Source: Flavipsychrobacter sp. (GTDB lineage: Bacteria > Bacteroidota > Bacteroidia > Chitinophagales > Chitinophagaceae). Taken from it: a DNA stretch of 64,000 nucleotides. The translations under genes were made by a program, and so were the position numbers. Of this stretch, positions 26,395-36,560 are shown piece by piece; within the stretch, counting starts at the first letter, position 1, and the number at the start of each line of letters is the position of its first letter. Where the stretch lies: NCBI GenBank assembly GCA_021155965.1, contig JAJNBJ010000018.1, forward strand, positions 50,854-114,853, given 5' to 3'. Below the pieces are notes generated by a model. The model searched no databases, was not told the DNA's origin, and was given only the letters and a program-made list of their open reading frames with translations.

Positions 26395-28521
26395 ATGAAC
26401 CTTACAAAATTCATACTTATACCTCTTTTATTGCTGGTGTATAACAATGCACGTTCACAGGTATCTACCCCTAATATTGATTTTGAATATGGAAGTACCG
26501 CTAATTGGACATTTTTCACCGGTGGCTGCTGCCCCATAAACAGGATCGCTACCACGCCAGCTATACCGGGGAGGCACACACTTACACCAGTATCCGGCCC
26601 AACAATTGACCCTTATGGGCTGTTCCCTGTAGTGGCGCCCGATGGGGGCAGCTATTCTCTAAGATTGGGCAACGATACTGCGGGTGCGCAGTCAGAAACT
26701 GCGCGTTACATAGTACGCGTTCCCACAGGAATGGTTGATTTCAGCCTTGTTTACCGTTATGCAGTAGTGCTCCAGGACCCGAAACACGATGCTACTGAAC
26801 AACCACGGTTTGACGTACGCGCCTATGATTCGCTCACCCTTGGACCTTTGCCATGTTTTCAATTTTCCTACGTTGCCGACTCGGGTTTACCCGGCTTTTA
26901 TAACGCCCCTTATCCGGATACAGCGGTAAGATGCAGGAACTGGTCAACTGGCACCATTAACCTGGGAGGATGGGGCGGCAGAACCGTTATAATAGACTTT
27001 GCCACCGGAGACTGCAGCCTCGGCCAGCATTTTGGCTATGCTTATGTTGACATGTCGTACGGCCTGTTCGCTATAAAAACGGTGTCGTGCGATGCAGATT
27101 CAATAACACTCAACGGGCCACCAGGTTTCAATGTTTACTCGTGGTACGATTCCACTACCGGCGTTCTTGTTGATACAGCACGCAACTTTAAAATACCCAA
27201 GCCTGCGGCGTCAAAAATTTTTATGCTGGTGCTGATGCCCTACCCGGGCTACGGCTGCCCCGATACCCTGTACACAACAGTACTACCCGAGCCTAAGCTG
27301 TTTCATGCATGCCCTGATACGGTGGTTTGCCCTGGCGGCAATGCGAGGTTATATATTATCCCCGAGGACACAGGCACCATTACCTATGAATGGTCGCCGG
27401 GAGGTGTTGGTTGCCCCACATGCCCCACCACATCGGCAACTCCCGCTGTAACAACACAATACATTGTCACCGGGACAAATAGTATCGGTTGCTCAAAAAA
27501 AGACACCGTCAATGTGTTGGTCACTATGGGTATTACACAACCTGCCAGTGACACTTTTATTTGCCAGGGAGGGGCGGCTTCGTTAAGTATAGCAGCCACC
27601 AGTGCTTTTTTGCCACTCAGCTATGCATGGTCGCCCCCCGGCGGCCTTAGCTGCACAAACTGTGCCGCGCCTGCGGCAAGCCCGGGAACTACAACCACCT
27701 ACAGCGTGCAGGTAACCGATGCTATGGGATGTAAATTAAATGACCAGCTAACGGTTTCGGTAGACGATATGAAAGTTGACCCCAAAAATGAAATTATTTG
27801 CGACGCAGTTGGTGTAACCCTGAGTACCGGCACAACATCGGCCTCACCACCCTTCACTTACTCATGGCTGCCCGCAGAACAGATCAGTTGCGACGATTGC
27901 CCTTCGCCCTATGCTACGCCCACATTAACCACTACATACACTTTTACCGTTACCAATGCAAAAGGTTGCAGCACACAAGGCAGCATCAAGGTGATCGTTG
28001 ATACGCTGTTGTTACACGCTATGCCGGATACGACGATCTGCAACGGATTCCCTGTGATCCTTATCGCTGCGGCAAAAAGCAAAGCAGGCGTAGACGTAAG
28101 TTACACATGGGCGCCATCCTTCGGGCTTAACTGTGCCAATTGCCCCGCCACAGAGGTGCATCCCCCTGCCACAACCGTTTACACCATCATGGCTACGGCC
28201 GGCGCATGCACCGTTTACGACTCTGTGACCATTACCATTGACACCTGCGATATTTATATACCCAACTCCTTCACCCCGAATGCTGATGGGTTGAACGACA
28301 TTTTCCGCGTTGTAGGGCACCTGGATTATTTCCACGATTTTTCTTTCAGCATTTATAACCGGTGGGGCCAGCGGGTATTTTATACAGAGGATATATCCAG
28401 CGGCTGGGATGGCAGGTATAAAGGTATAGATGCCGAACTGGGCACCTACTTCTATATGGTCTTATACAGCCTGTATGACAGGAAGCATATGATGAAGGGC
28501 GATTTCCATCTTATCAGGTAA
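26395..28521 (+). CDS. T9SS type B (CHU_C) sorted adhesin-like protein, four-repeat paralogue
   Basis: 708 residues, secreted through T9SS. Signal peptide (MNLTKFILIPLLLLVYNNARS), then an N-terminal domain of about 300 residues shared with the next gene (NIDFEYGSTANWTFF, VAPDGGSYSLRLGND). Four tandem Ig/PKD-like repeats of about 78 residues follow, each with a Cys pair in a WSPxxGLSCxxC pattern. The end is a gliding-motility-associated C-terminal domain: IYIPNSFTPNADGLNDIF through YNRWGQRVFY to KGDFHLIR. Likely a surface or released structural protein or adhesin. Confidence 0.88.
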   Translation: MNLTKFILIPLLLLVYNNARSQVSTPNIDFEYGSTANWTFFTGGCCPINRIATTPAIPGRHTLTPVSGPTIDPYGLFPVVAPDGGSYSLRLGNDTAGAQSETARYIVRVPTGMVDFSLVYRYAVVLQDPKHDATEQPRFDVRAYDSLTLGPLPCFQFSYVADSGLPGFYNAPYPDTAVRCRNWSTGTINLGGWGGRTVIIDFATGDCSLGQHFGYAYVDMSYGLFAIKTVSCDADSITLNGPPGFNVYSWYDSTTGVLVDTARNFKIPKPAASKIFMLVLMPYPGYGCPDTLYTTVLPEPKLFHACPDTVVCPGGNARLYIIPEDTGTITYEWSPGGVGCPTCPTTSATPAVTTQYIVTGTNSIGCSKKDTVNVLVTMGITQPASDTFICQGGAASLSIAATSAFLPLSYAWSPPGGLSCTNCAAPAASPGTTTTYSVQVTDAMGCKLNDQLTVSVDDMKVDPKNEIICDAVGVTLSTGTTSASPPFTYSWLPAEQISCDDCPSPYATPTLTTTYTFTVTNAKGCSTQGSIKVIVDTLLLHAMPDTTICNGFPVILIAAAKSKAGVDVSYTWAPSFGLNCANCPATEVHPPATTVYTIMATAGACTVYDSVTITIDTCDIYIPNSFTPNADGLNDIFRVVGHLDYFHDFSFSIYNRWGQRVFYTEDISSGWDGRYKGIDAELGTYFYMVLYSLYDRKHMMKGDFHLIR

Positions 28522-28601
28522 ATTTTCACACTTTTTACATTTTTGGCATACAATTTGCATTCTGTATATTACACATTATTTTACCTTTTTATACCCATCC
28601 T

Positions 28602-30962
28602 TTGCTCTATAGAAAAATATTACCCGTAATTCTTCTGCTGGCATTATACACTGATGCCATATGCCAATCGTCTAACCCTAATATTGACTTTGAGGCTGGC
28701 AATACCTCTGCCTGGCATTATTTCATAGGCTTTTGTTGTCCCATAGCTACGCCTGGCAGCACACCTGCCATTACTAACAGGCATACGATCACTACCGGCA
28801 GTACGCTTGACCCCTATGGTTTTTTTCCAATTGTAGCGCCTGACGGAGGTAGTTATTCACTCAAATTGGGCAATGATATTAATGGGTCGCAGGCAGAAAA
28901 AGCCCGTTATTATATACATGTTCCGGGTGGCTCTTCGGATTTTATGCTGATATATCGCTATGCGGTCGTTTTCCAGGACCCCGGGCACCTTCCTGCTGAA
29001 CAGCCCCGTTTTGAAGTGAAGGCATATGACTCGATCACAAATAACCTGGTACCCTGCGCGCAATTTCTGTATGTATCCGATTCCAACCTGCCGGGCTTCA
29101 ACAGATCTACGGTTGATACGTCAGTATATTACCGGGGCTGGTCCAGTGGAAGCATCAACCTGTCAGGCCTTGGGGGCTCCACTATCATTATTGACTTTGC
29201 GACTGCCGATTGTGGCTACGGCGGGCACTTTGGCTATGGCTACCTGGATATGACCTATGGCTTGTTTGCCATTACAGCTGTGGCTTGCGACACGGATTCC
29301 ATCACTCTTACAGCACCGCCTGGCTATAATGTGTATGCCTGGTACGATTCCACTACCAACACCTTTATAGACACCACGAGGTTACTGAGAGTACCCAACC
29401 CGTCTGTACCCACCACCTACAAGATCGTTATGCAGCCATATGTGGGGTATGGCTGCCCGGACTCAATCTACACCAGGGTAGTTCACTCCAACCTGTCCAC
29501 AAACCCGTCCAACGACACCACTATCTGCCCCGGCGATACAATTAGCCTGCATATGGGTGCTACCGACACGGCACTGCCGCTCACGTATTCATGGTTGCCA
29601 TCAACAGGAATAAGCTGCCCCACCTGCGATACTATATCTGTTGCACCATTGGTAAACACACAGTATGTGGTCTCGGTCACAAATCCTATTGGTTGCTCCA
29701 ACACAGATACCATCAATGTATCTATGGCCATGTCCATTGATCGTAAGAACGACACCGTTCTGTGCAAGGGAACCACTATTACGTTAAATACTGCCGCAAC
29801 CGGGTCATTACCACTTACCTACGCGTGGTCGCCACCATCAGGTTTAAGTTGTACCGGATGCCCCTCTCCTGTCGCAAATCCATCTGTTACTACTACTTAT
29901 TTTGTTGCGGTAAAAAATGCTACCGGGTGTACAATAAAAGATACCATAAAAGTAACCCGAGACGATATTGGTATTATTCCAATGAAAGATACTGCCATTT
30001 GCCTGGGGAATAGCATCACCCTGCATTCAATGGTTACCGGAACAGCATTACCATTTCTGTATAATTGGCTATCTTATGCCGGGTTAAGTTGTACTGCATG
30101 CAGCGACCCTATAGCCAGCCCGACTGCCAAAACAACTTTTTTTATGAGGGCTACCGATATATTTGGGTGCCCTGTAACCGATACCGTTACAGTTTCTGTT
30201 GGCAACATAATTTTAGATCCCACGCCTGCAAAAACAATATGCCTGGGGGCAGGTACAACACTTTCTCCCGGAGCTATCTCTGATGCAATGCCGCTTACTT
30301 ACTCCTGGGCTCCGGCAGCAGGGCTCAACTGCGACAACTGCGCAGATCCGTTTGCTAACCCTCTTGCAACGACTATTTATACCGTTACAATAGTTGACAC
30401 ACTGGGTTGCAGACAACAAACAGCAATAAATATAACTGTTGACACACTTTTGGTAAACCCGATGAACGACACGACAATATGCCGGGGGTTTCCGTTAGTG
30501 CTTTATGCACATGTCACCAATACTGCAAACGGCCTTAAATATTCCTGGAGCCCCGATGATGAACTCAATTGCCCAAATTGCACGTCTGCAATAGCAATGC
30601 CCCGGAAGTCTCTTACCTATACTATCACGGTAACAGACAGTAATTCATGCATAGCAACAGATACTGTGAGGATAACCATAGACCCATGCGACATCACCAT
30701 CCCCAACGCCTTCACTCCCAATGGAGATGGCCTGAATGACCTCTACCGCGTATATGGCCACCTTGACTATTTCCGCAACTATTCATTCAGCATATACAAC
30801 CGCTGGGGTGAGCGTGTATATTATACAGAGGACGTTAATGGTGGCTGGAATGGAGTATACCAGGGCGTTGACCAGGAACTGGGCACTTACTTCTACATGG
30901 TGCTTTATACGCTATATGATGAAAAACACATGATGAAGGGCGACTTCCATTTAATAAGATAA
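28602..30962 (+). CDS. T9SS type B (CHU_C) sorted adhesin-like protein, five-repeat paralogue
   Basis: 786 residues, a tandem paralogue of the previous gene with the same order: signal peptide, NIDFEAGNTSAWHYF domain, Cys-containing repeats, and CHU_C domain (ITIPNAFTPNGDGLNDLYRV to MKGDFHLIR). It has five repeats where the neighbour has four; the 78-residue length difference is exactly one repeat. No ATG is available, so TTG 28602 is taken as start. The repeats are TYSWxPxxGLxCxxC with a DTVTVSV-type closing strand. Probably exported through SprA and anchored or released at the surface. Confidence 0.86.
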   Translation: MLYRKILPVILLLALYTDAICQSSNPNIDFEAGNTSAWHYFIGFCCPIATPGSTPAITNRHTITTGSTLDPYGFFPIVAPDGGSYSLKLGNDINGSQAEKARYYIHVPGGSSDFMLIYRYAVVFQDPGHLPAEQPRFEVKAYDSITNNLVPCAQFLYVSDSNLPGFNRSTVDTSVYYRGWSSGSINLSGLGGSTIIIDFATADCGYGGHFGYGYLDMTYGLFAITAVACDTDSITLTAPPGYNVYAWYDSTTNTFIDTTRLLRVPNPSVPTTYKIVMQPYVGYGCPDSIYTRVVHSNLSTNPSNDTTICPGDTISLHMGATDTALPLTYSWLPSTGISCPTCDTISVAPLVNTQYVVSVTNPIGCSNTDTINVSMAMSIDRKNDTVLCKGTTITLNTAATGSLPLTYAWSPPSGLSCTGCPSPVANPSVTTTYFVAVKNATGCTIKDTIKVTRDDIGIIPMKDTAICLGNSITLHSMVTGTALPFLYNWLSYAGLSCTACSDPIASPTAKTTFFMRATDIFGCPVTDTVTVSVGNIILDPTPAKTICLGAGTTLSPGAISDAMPLTYSWAPAAGLNCDNCADPFANPLATTIYTVTIVDTLGCRQQTAINITVDTLLVNPMNDTTICRGFPLVLYAHVTNTANGLKYSWSPDDELNCPNCTSAIAMPRKSLTYTITVTDSNSCIATDTVRITIDPCDITIPNAFTPNGDGLNDLYRVYGHLDYFRNYSFSIYNRWGERVYYTEDVNGGWNGVYQGVDQELGTYFYMVLYTLYDEKHMMKGDFHLIR

Positions 30963-30983
30963 GATTTTTTCTTATCCGATGCC

Positions 30984-30991
30984 TATATTTG
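30984..30991 (+). promoter_or_regulatory. -7 promoter box for murF-alr
   Basis: TATATTTG is a full TAnnTTTG match 12 bp before ATG 31003. The other candidate start, ATG 30979, lies upstream of the box, so 31003 is preferred. Confidence 0.6.
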
Positions 30992-31002
30992 CAGCCCATT
31001 TC

Positions 31003-33510
31003 ATGAATACCATTGAGCAGATACGTAAGTGGTGCAACGGCACATGGCTGGCAAAGGCCGATAACAATGCAGGTATTGATACCCTTGCAATAGATAGCCG
31101 TAATATAGAACACCCGGCAAGCTCACTGTTCATTGCCCTGAAAACCTCCCTCCGTGATGGCCATAGTTACATACCTGAAGCATGGCAAAAGGGCGTGCGC
31201 AATTTCCTCGTCTCCAACGATATGGATACTACGGGTATCAGCGGGGCGAATTTTATACAGGTAAAGGATACCCTTACTGCTTTGCAGCAAATTGCAGCCA
31301 ACCACCGTAAGCAATTCAAGATACCGGTAATTGGCATTACAGGCAGCAATGGTAAGACCATGATCAAAGAATGGTTGTACCAGTTGCTCAGCGGCCAATA
31401 TAATATTGTGCGCAGCCCCAAAAGTTACAACTCGCAGATAGGTGTACCGCTTTCGGTATGGCAAATGGAGGCAGAACACGAGTTAGGAATTTTCGAGGCA
31501 GGCATTTCGCAGCCTGGGGAAATGGAGAAACTCGAAAAGATGATCCTGCCCTCTCTGGGCATTTTCACCAACATTGGTGAAGCCCACAGCGAGGGCTTCA
31601 TGAACAACCGGCAGAAGATCAACGAAAAACTGATGCTGTTCCGCCATACAGCGCAACTGGTCTATTGCCTCGACCACTCAGAGCTTAATCAATGTATCAT
31701 CCAGTTCATGCACCAGGTGCGCAGCGCCAATACTGAAAACCCCTTACAGCTCTTCACATGGTCGCAGAAACAAGATGCCGACCTGCGCATAACCGATATC
31801 GATAAATCAGGTATTAAAACCACTATATCCGCCCGCTACAAAGGCAAGGAAACAAGCATCACCATTCCTTTTACGGATGATGCCTCGGTTGAGAATGCTA
31901 TCCATTGCTGGTGCCTGATGCTGTTGTTAGGCATAAGCTCGAAGGAAATAAAAGCGCAGATGCTGCTCCTGCAGCCGGTATCTATGCGACTGGAACTGAG
32001 GCACGGCATCAATGATTGCACAGTCATCAACGATAGTTATAACTCGGACTTGACATCCCTGCAGCACGCCCTAAATTATCTTGATCAGCAAAAACAACAC
32101 GGACAGCATACAGTCATCATGTCGGATATACTGGAGATAGGCCGCCGCGACCTTGATCTGTATGATGAAGTTGCAGCCCTCGTTAGCAAAAGGACCATCA
32201 GCAGGTTCATAGGCATAGGTCCTGCGCTGTATAAGAACAAAGCCTCCTTCAGGAAACATAAAAAGCTGCGCAGCATATTTTTTAAATCAACAGAAGATTT
32301 TTTAAAGAACTTTCACCTGCTCACTTTCAATAAAGAAGCCATACTGCTGAAAGGCGCCCGTGTGTTTGCTTTCGAGAAAATAGGCATGCTGCTGGAGCAA
32401 AAGGTGCACCAGACTGTAATGTCTATAGACCTGTCTGCCCTCACCCACAACCTGAATGTTTTCCGCGCAGAACTTTCTCCCGGAGTAAAGACCATGGCAA
32501 TGGTGAAAGCATTTGCCTATGGCAGTGGTAGCTATGAGATAGCTAACCTGCTGCAATATGCCGGGGTGGATTACCTAAGCGTTGCCTATACTGATGAAGG
32601 CATTACCCTTCGTAAAGCAGGCATTAAAATGCCTATCATGGTGATGAGCCCCGATGCGTCCTCCTTCGACCGCATGATAGCGTGGCGGCTGGAACCTGAA
32701 ATATTCAATTTCCGTTCGCTCACCGAGTTTATGGATATTGCCCAAACGCTGGAAGTAAAAAAGTATCCTGTGCACATAAAACTGGATACCGGCATGCACC
32801 GCCTGGGCTTTAACCCCGGCGATATGGAACAACTGGCAAAGCAGGTAAAAGAAAGCACAGGTATACATGTTGCCAGCATATTCAGCCATCTTGCAGCAAG
32901 CGATGATCCCAATGAAGATGCTTTTACTAACGGACAGGGAGAGCTGTTCAAGCAAATGAGCCAAACACTCATAGACGCTTTAGGCTACAAACCCATGCTC
33001 CACCTTTGCAATTCTGCTGGTATCATTCGCCACCACCACCTGCATTTCGATATGGTGCGTCTCGGGCTTGGATTATACGGTGTAGACAGTAGCAATGTAT
33101 TGCAAAGCAAGCTGAAACAAATAAGCACTTTAAAAACAAACATAGCCCAGGTGCGCACCATACCTGCCGGTGATAATATTGGCTATGGCCATCACACCAT
33201 TGCCCCAACCGATATGCGCATAGCCACCATCTGCATAGGCTATGCCGATGGCTACCCCCGCTCATTAGGCAAGGGCAACGCCTATGTGCTGATACATGGC
33301 AAGCAGGCAAAAACGCTCGGTTCCATCTGTATGGATATGTGCATGGTGGACATCACCCACATCCCCGAAGCACAGGAAGGCGATGAAGTAATTGTATTTG
33401 GCAAAGAGCTGCCCGTAACCCAACTCGCAGCGTGGGCAAACACCATCTCCTACGAGATCATGACCAGCATTTCACAAAGAGTAAAGAGAATATACGTAAA
33501 CGAGGAGTAG
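31003..33510 (+). CDS. Fused UDP-MurNAc-tripeptide D-Ala-D-Ala ligase and alanine racemase (MurF-Alr)
   Basis: Two peptidoglycan enzymes in one chain: alanine racemase makes D-Ala, and MurF adds D-Ala-D-Ala to UDP-MurNAc-tripeptide. From ATG 31003 (835 residues) the MurF half has the ATP loop GITGSNGKT (111-119) and NDSYNSDLTSLQHAL. The racemase half starts near residue 472 (MSIDLSALTHNLNVF), with the PLP lysine in MVKAFAYGSG (about 502) and HIKLDTGMHRLGF. This fusion is characteristic of Bacteroidota. Supply of D-Ala and its use are thereby linked in one protein. Confidence 0.96.
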   Translation: MNTIEQIRKWCNGTWLAKADNNAGIDTLAIDSRNIEHPASSLFIALKTSLRDGHSYIPEAWQKGVRNFLVSNDMDTTGISGANFIQVKDTLTALQQIAANHRKQFKIPVIGITGSNGKTMIKEWLYQLLSGQYNIVRSPKSYNSQIGVPLSVWQMEAEHELGIFEAGISQPGEMEKLEKMILPSLGIFTNIGEAHSEGFMNNRQKINEKLMLFRHTAQLVYCLDHSELNQCIIQFMHQVRSANTENPLQLFTWSQKQDADLRITDIDKSGIKTTISARYKGKETSITIPFTDDASVENAIHCWCLMLLLGISSKEIKAQMLLLQPVSMRLELRHGINDCTVINDSYNSDLTSLQHALNYLDQQKQHGQHTVIMSDILEIGRRDLDLYDEVAALVSKRTISRFIGIGPALYKNKASFRKHKKLRSIFFKSTEDFLKNFHLLTFNKEAILLKGARVFAFEKIGMLLEQKVHQTVMSIDLSALTHNLNVFRAELSPGVKTMAMVKAFAYGSGSYEIANLLQYAGVDYLSVAYTDEGITLRKAGIKMPIMVMSPDASSFDRMIAWRLEPEIFNFRSLTEFMDIAQTLEVKKYPVHIKLDTGMHRLGFNPGDMEQLAKQVKESTGIHVASIFSHLAASDDPNEDAFTNGQGELFKQMSQTLIDALGYKPMLHLCNSAGIIRHHHLHFDMVRLGLGLYGVDSSNVLQSKLKQISTLKTNIAQVRTIPAGDNIGYGHHTIAPTDMRIATICIGYADGYPRSLGKGNAYVLIHGKQAKTLGSICMDMCMVDITHIPEAQEGDEVIVFGKELPVTQLAAWANTISYEIMTSISQRVKRIYVNEE

Positions 33511-33534
33511 TTGATAGGTTGACAAGTTGATCAA

Positions 33535-34386
33535 TTATCCAATCACCTTCTTATAGTATTTTATCATCCCCTCCATCGGGCTTTTGATCACATCTCCTAT
33601 CTCCAGTTCGTATTGATGGCAAAGGTTTCCCAACACATCTTTGAACTCATACGCCACCGAGCCGGAGAAATACAACGGCATATTCCATGTGTTGCGGTGC
33701 TTCAGTATGCTGGTATGGAAGAAGTCATTCAGGCAGTCTTCTATAATATTCTCCACCATGTAGTGCCCCCTGTTCTCTTTCAGCATCACGACAAATGATG
33801 CCAGGTATCTGTTAGGATTGGGCTGGTGGTATAGTGTATTGATGATCTCCCGGATATTATCCCCAAAGCGCATTTCAAAGTCAAGCCTCAACTCTGCGTC
33901 AAAAGTACCATAGGCATAGTATTGCAATATGCGCTTGCCCATATAGTTGCCGCCACCCTCATCACCGGCTATATACCCCAGCGATGGTTTTTGTTCTCTT
34001 ATTTTCTTGCCATCGTAGTAGCAACTCGTGCTGCCTGTGCCTAAAATACTTACTATACCGGGCTTGTTACCACACAACGCACGACAGGCAGCCATGATAT
34101 CGCCCTGAACATCTGTTTTTTTAATACCAAAGTGTTCAGTAAGTATCTCCTTCAGGAAATTTTGCTTCGCAGGATTGGCAGCCCCGGCGCCATAATAATG
34201 CAGATGTTTGGCTTCATATTTTTCATTATTCCATGGCAGTTCTTTTTTTAACAAATTGGTGATCATATCCCTGCTCTGCAAATACGGGTTGATACCCTGC
34301 GTGCTGAAACGCATAGGCTTCTTGCCCTTGCGCACAAGGCACCAGTCTGTTTTGGTCGAACCGCTATCTGCTATCAGGTATGCCAT
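33535..34386 (-). CDS. BadF/BadG-type ATPase, probable N-acetylglucosamine kinase
   Basis: 283 residues of the actin/hexokinase-fold BadF/BadG/BcrA/BcrD family. Phosphate 1 loop IADSGSTKTDWCLV is at the N-terminus and phosphate 2 loop SILGTGSTSCYYDG near 112-125, followed by GDEGGGNYMGKRIL. Single-domain Bacteroidota members are usually annotated as GlcNAc kinases, which salvage amino sugars from wall turnover; the substrate is an inference. It is convergent with murF-alr, which fits a cell-wall recycling context. Confidence 0.82.
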   Translation of the reverse strand: MAYLIADSGSTKTDWCLVRKGKKPMRFSTQGINPYLQSRDMITNLLKKELPWNNEKYEAKHLHYYGAGAANPAKQNFLKEILTEHFGIKKTDVQGDIMAACRALCGNKPGIVSILGTGSTSCYYDGKKIREQKPSLGYIAGDEGGGNYMGKRILQYYAYGTFDAELRLDFEMRFGDNIREIINTLYHQPNPNRYLASFVVMLKENRGHYMVENIIEDCLNDFFHTSILKHRNTWNMPLYFSGSVAYEFKDVLGNLCHQYELEIGDVIKSPMEGMIKYYKKVIG

Positions 34387-34496
34387 GGATGCGTATTAGT
34401 AAACAAATATGCAATATTTGATGTGATTTTCCTAATGGATGGTTAATAAAATTTAAAGTCATTCCAGGTGGCATTTATTTGGTAGTTGTGGCTAGT

Positions 34497-35456
34497 ATGA
34501 AGAGATGGAATTTTATAGTGCTGATGCTATGTTTAACCCTATCTGCCGCCGGACAGGCAATTGATAACACCCTGTCTTACAGGAATATAAACAGCGATAA
34601 ATACCTGCGCCTCAATTATGACAATGATGTTTTTGACCATACCGACGGCTACTATTCGCAGGGCGCTCATATAGAGGTAGTATCGCCGGGGCTAAAACAT
34701 TTCCCACTGACCAAAATACTGGCGCACCCTGCTTACTCACACATGCGTTACGGTATTGGCATTGAGCATGATATGTACACCCCATCGAGCATAAAACCTG
34801 AACTGATCCGGCAGAACGACCGTCCCTATGCCGGGTGCCTGCATCTGAAAACTTTCTTAGTAGCAACCGATACCGTAAAAAAGCAGCGGTTCTCGTCAAC
34901 CGTAAGCACCGGCGTTATTGGAAAGGCAGCCTTTGGTGAAGACATCCAGGTATGGGGCCATAAATTCCTGGGGCAGGCGCTCCCGTCGGGGTGGTCGGAG
35001 CAGATACACAATGATGTGATATTCAACTACCAGGTGAACTACGAAAGGCAATTGTTTCACTATCGCAATATACTGTTGCTAAGTGCAGATGGTATGGCAC
35101 GTGCCGGCACATTAAGCGATAAACTGGCCATAGGCAGCACTATTATGCTGGGTAAATTTGATTCGCCATATGGCAGCCTCAGAACAACTAAGAAATTCCG
35201 GTTCTATATATACGATCGCCCGGAAGTGAGTGCAGTTTTTTATGATGCCACACTACAAGGCGGCTTGTTTGATCTTAATAGCCCCTATACTATCAAATCA
35301 AACAATCTTAACAGGTACACTTTCCAGAACCGCGTAGGCGCAGTAGTGAACTACGGCAGGTTATACGTGGAGTATTTCCGGACAATACTCACTCCTGAAT
35401 TCAAAACAGGCACCAGCCACGCCTGGGGTGGGATACAGCTAACCATGAGCCTGTAA
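34497..35456 (+). CDS. LpxR/DUF2219-like outer-membrane lipid A deacylase, paralogue 1
   Basis: Family members are 12-strand outer-membrane barrels; LpxR removes the 3'-acyloxyacyl chains of lipid A. From ATG 34497 (319 residues): signal peptide to about residue 20 (SAAGQ), then YDNDVFDHTDGYYSQG with N43-D44 matching the family's Asn-Asp pair, NDRPYAGCL, a Q-x3-H-K motif (IQVWGHK), GWSEQ, and a final strand ending in L. First of three tandem paralogues; an upstream TTG at 34479 is less likely. Deacylase activity is inferred from the family. Confidence 0.78.
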   Translation: MKRWNFIVLMLCLTLSAAGQAIDNTLSYRNINSDKYLRLNYDNDVFDHTDGYYSQGAHIEVVSPGLKHFPLTKILAHPAYSHMRYGIGIEHDMYTPSSIKPELIRQNDRPYAGCLHLKTFLVATDTVKKQRFSSTVSTGVIGKAAFGEDIQVWGHKFLGQALPSGWSEQIHNDVIFNYQVNYERQLFHYRNILLLSADGMARAGTLSDKLAIGSTIMLGKFDSPYGSLRTTKKFRFYIYDRPEVSAVFYDATLQGGLFDLNSPYTIKSNNLNRYTFQNRVGAVVNYGRLYVEYFRTILTPEFKTGTSHAWGGIQLTMSL

Positions 35457-35489
35457 AACCCATTTTCTCTTTCTTCCGTATATCACTGT

Positions 35490-36452
35490 ATGGGTTACAG
35501 GCTATACACATCCATATTAATTTTACTCGCTGCAACAGCTAATGGACAAGCTATCAACAATACCCTGTCCTATAAAAATATAAACAGCGATAAATACTTC
35601 CGCTTCAACTATGAGAATGATTTCTTCTCCGGCACCGATATGTACTATACACAGGGCATTCATGCAGAATTGGTAACACCCAGCCTGAAACACTTTCCTT
35701 TAAGTAAAATATTGGTTCATCCAAAATACAGCTACACAAAATACGGCGTCGCTATAGAGCATAACGGCTACACTCCCTCCAGCATCAGCAGCGATGCAAT
35801 ACTTTATGGCGATAGGCCTTTTGTTGCCTGCCTGTTCCTAAAAACCTTCCGTATATCTGTTGATACAATAAAAAAGCAGCGTTTCTCATCATCCATAAGC
35901 ACCGGCCTCATGGGGCAAGGAGCAGGCGGCAAAGAAATGCAGGAAGGTATCCATAAATGGACAAGTAGTATAACACCCCATGGCTGGTCGAACCAGATAT
36001 GCAACGATGCCATCCTCAACTACCAGGTTGACTATGAAAAACAATTGCTGTACTGGAACAAAATATTCGCAATGGATGTGCATGGCATGGCACGCATCGG
36101 CACACTAAGCACCAAAGCCGCCTTGAGCACTACCCTTATGCTCGGCTATTTCGAAAACCCTTTTGGCACACAGGCAGCCAAAGGCCCCGAATTCCGCATA
36201 TATGCTTATGAACATCCGGAGGTAAGTGTCATAGGCTATGATGCAACCTTACAGGGCGGATCATTCAACAATACAAGTCCATATACCATAAGTTCCGGCA
36301 ATACAACACGGGCAGTCTTCCAAAACCGTTTTGGATTCGTGGTCATGTACCGGAAACTATACCTGGAGTACTTCCAATCCATGCACAGCAGCGATTTCAA
36401 AACAGGTAATTACCACGTATGGGGTGGTATACAAATAGCGGCTTGCTTTTAG
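35490..36452 (+). CDS. LpxR/DUF2219-like outer-membrane protein, paralogue 2
   Basis: 320 residues; signal peptide to about residue 20 (ATANGQ). It aligns without gaps to paralogue 1 in the N-terminal half: YENDFFSGTDMYYTQG with N43-D44 and T49-D50, GDRPFVACLF, Q-x3-H-K (MQEGIHK), and GWSNQ followed by ICND where paralogue 1 has IHND. It starts 33 bp after paralogue 1, so a shared transcript is likely. Same inferred role in lipid A remodelling, perhaps with different acyl specificity. Confidence 0.76.
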   Translation: MGYRLYTSILILLAATANGQAINNTLSYKNINSDKYFRFNYENDFFSGTDMYYTQGIHAELVTPSLKHFPLSKILVHPKYSYTKYGVAIEHNGYTPSSISSDAILYGDRPFVACLFLKTFRISVDTIKKQRFSSSISTGLMGQGAGGKEMQEGIHKWTSSITPHGWSNQICNDAILNYQVDYEKQLLYWNKIFAMDVHGMARIGTLSTKAALSTTLMLGYFENPFGTQAAKGPEFRIYAYEHPEVSVIGYDATLQGGSFNNTSPYTISSGNTTRAVFQNRFGFVVMYRKLYLEYFQSMHSSDFKTGNYHVWGGIQIAACF

Positions 36453-36560
36453 GTACATGGCAAATATTTACCTAAAAGAACCTCAGTTTAAGAACAATAA
36501 TCATCCCCCTTACTGACTTTAGTCAACTTACCTGCATGCAGATAGTTGTAATATTACAGC

